Assembly: GCA_033558025.1 (NCBI GenBank)
Contig: JAUCEF010000013.1
Span: 1,791,001-1,855,000 of the forward strand
Length of the DNA stretch: 64,000 nt
Direction: 5' to 3'
Source of the DNA: Phytophthora sp. 'mugwort'
Lineage: Eukaryota > Oomycota > Peronosporomycetes > Peronosporales > Peronosporaceae
A program made the position numbers and the translations under genes. The notes beneath the pieces are model-generated. The model searched no databases. It was not told where the DNA came from and saw only the letters and a program-made list of their open reading frames with translations. Within the stretch, counting starts at the first letter, position 1; each line of letters opens with the position of its first letter. Below, piece after piece: positions 63,430 through 64,000 of the stretch.

Positions 63430-64000
63430 GAAGACCTGGAAGACCTTATCCTCAAGTTCGAGGAGCTGCGCGATGTGCAGTCGATCTCCAAGAAGCTGCA
63501 GACCGGCGGACTGAGATCGCTGGGTACCCGAGAGATCTGCTGGGGTGAAGCCTTCCTTTCCCAGTAATCTCGGTGAGGAGGACTTCACTTCACTAGGAGA
63601 TGATATTGCGATATTATTCACTAACTGCCTCGTTTATCATGCTACATGCAGCACCTGTCATGCACTCACGCAAGTTTGAGTCGGCTTTGTGAAGGTGCTG
63701 GGAGGTCAAATGGCTGGCTTAACGGCGGTAGAGAAGGCTACACTGCAGCGATTTCGACGTGGGCACCGCATTGGGCTCAGCCACCGTGCAAGACGAACCA
63801 AGCTTTGTCGAGCGAAGTCCCAAGCCTCGCAAGGTCAACGCAGCCCCCAGCACTTATTGGCCTCGATATCGCCGACATCAAATATGCTGGAGGGGTTGCT
63901 CAGCTCTTATATGTTTTTGTTTGCGTCATGAACGCCAGCGTCTCTCACGATGGCGCTCAAGATGCTACACTTTATTCAAGGTTGACGATCCATACTGGAA
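63430..64000 (+). pseudogene. C-terminal part of a decayed hAT-like transposase, cut by window edge
   Basis: Plus-strand pieces in different frames read EDLEDLILKFEELRDVQSIS (63432-63490), GGQMAGLTAVEKATLQRF (63700-63755), then SISPTSNMLEGL (63870-63900, like the hAT C-terminal PTSNxxER-F dimerisation segment) and ERQRLSRWRSRCYTLFKVDD (about 63928-63995). This is the order of the C-terminus of hAT-like proteins in oomycetes. At least four frame changes or stops show it is dead. The N-terminal part was not found upstream. Confidence 0.5.

Overview
The window looks like oomycete nuclear DNA, most likely from a Phytophthora or downy-mildew relative. Four things point there. Transposon relics are of types common in these genomes (Mutator-like with SWIM fingers, hAT-like, Copia, a C48 Ulp1-type peptidase). 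Introns are short (55-149 bp). Several start codons lie just downstream of an oomycete initiator (TCATTYY, sometimes followed by CATTTT). A 78-nt piece of SSU rRNA reads as oomycete-like. No tool was run: exon junctions were worked out by hand from GT/AG sites, phase and family similarity.

Positions 1-30.9 kb are repeat-rich. They hold three decayed Mutator-like transposases (1-1331 minus, 3090-5010 plus, 22720-24640 minus), a hAT-like relic (1798-2800), a decayed C48 peptidase gene with a rearranged fold-back 5' end (5519-7735), a pogo/Tigger-like tail, and two full-length but broken Copia elements. The Copia elements sit between exact target duplications (13632-18957, GAGTT; 26069-30662, GTCAC). 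A truncated third Copia copy is split by a solo LTR (22341-22708, duplication AAAAC). One intact gene survives here, a membrane-anchored SGNH/GDSL esterase (11040-11984), surrounded by at least three decayed copies of itself. The SSU rRNA fragment lies inside the third Mutator-like gene.

Positions 30.9-59.8 kb form a gene island of ordinary eukaryotic genes: an OPA/SLC37-like transporter (with a decayed copy next to it), Golgi tether subunit COG4, UMP-CMP kinase, V-ATPase subunit H (11 exons), PEX11, a PH-domain protein, a CAMK-like kinase, a RUS/DUF647 protein, prefoldin subunit 4, an EF-hand/E2-like fusion lacking the catalytic cysteine, a secreted M14 carboxypeptidase, a PGPGxY (SHIPPO/STPG-like) flagellar protein, a gamma-glutamyltranspeptidase-like enzyme, a SPOC-like protein and an unknown secreted protein. 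The genes are unrelated housekeeping functions, not a pathway. Several pairs are divergent with short shared promoters (UMPK/V-ATPase H; GGT-like/SPOC) or convergent (RUS/PFD4).

Positions 60-64 kb are again gene-poor. They hold a 25-bp-arm perfect hairpin (62288-62339), a composite inverted repeat (62533-62682) and the C-terminal part of a decayed hAT-like transposase running off the right edge.

Most worth following up: the EF-hand plus catalytically dead E2 fusion, the rRNA 5' fragment captured in a transposase gene, and the esterase family with its shared truncated satellite copies.
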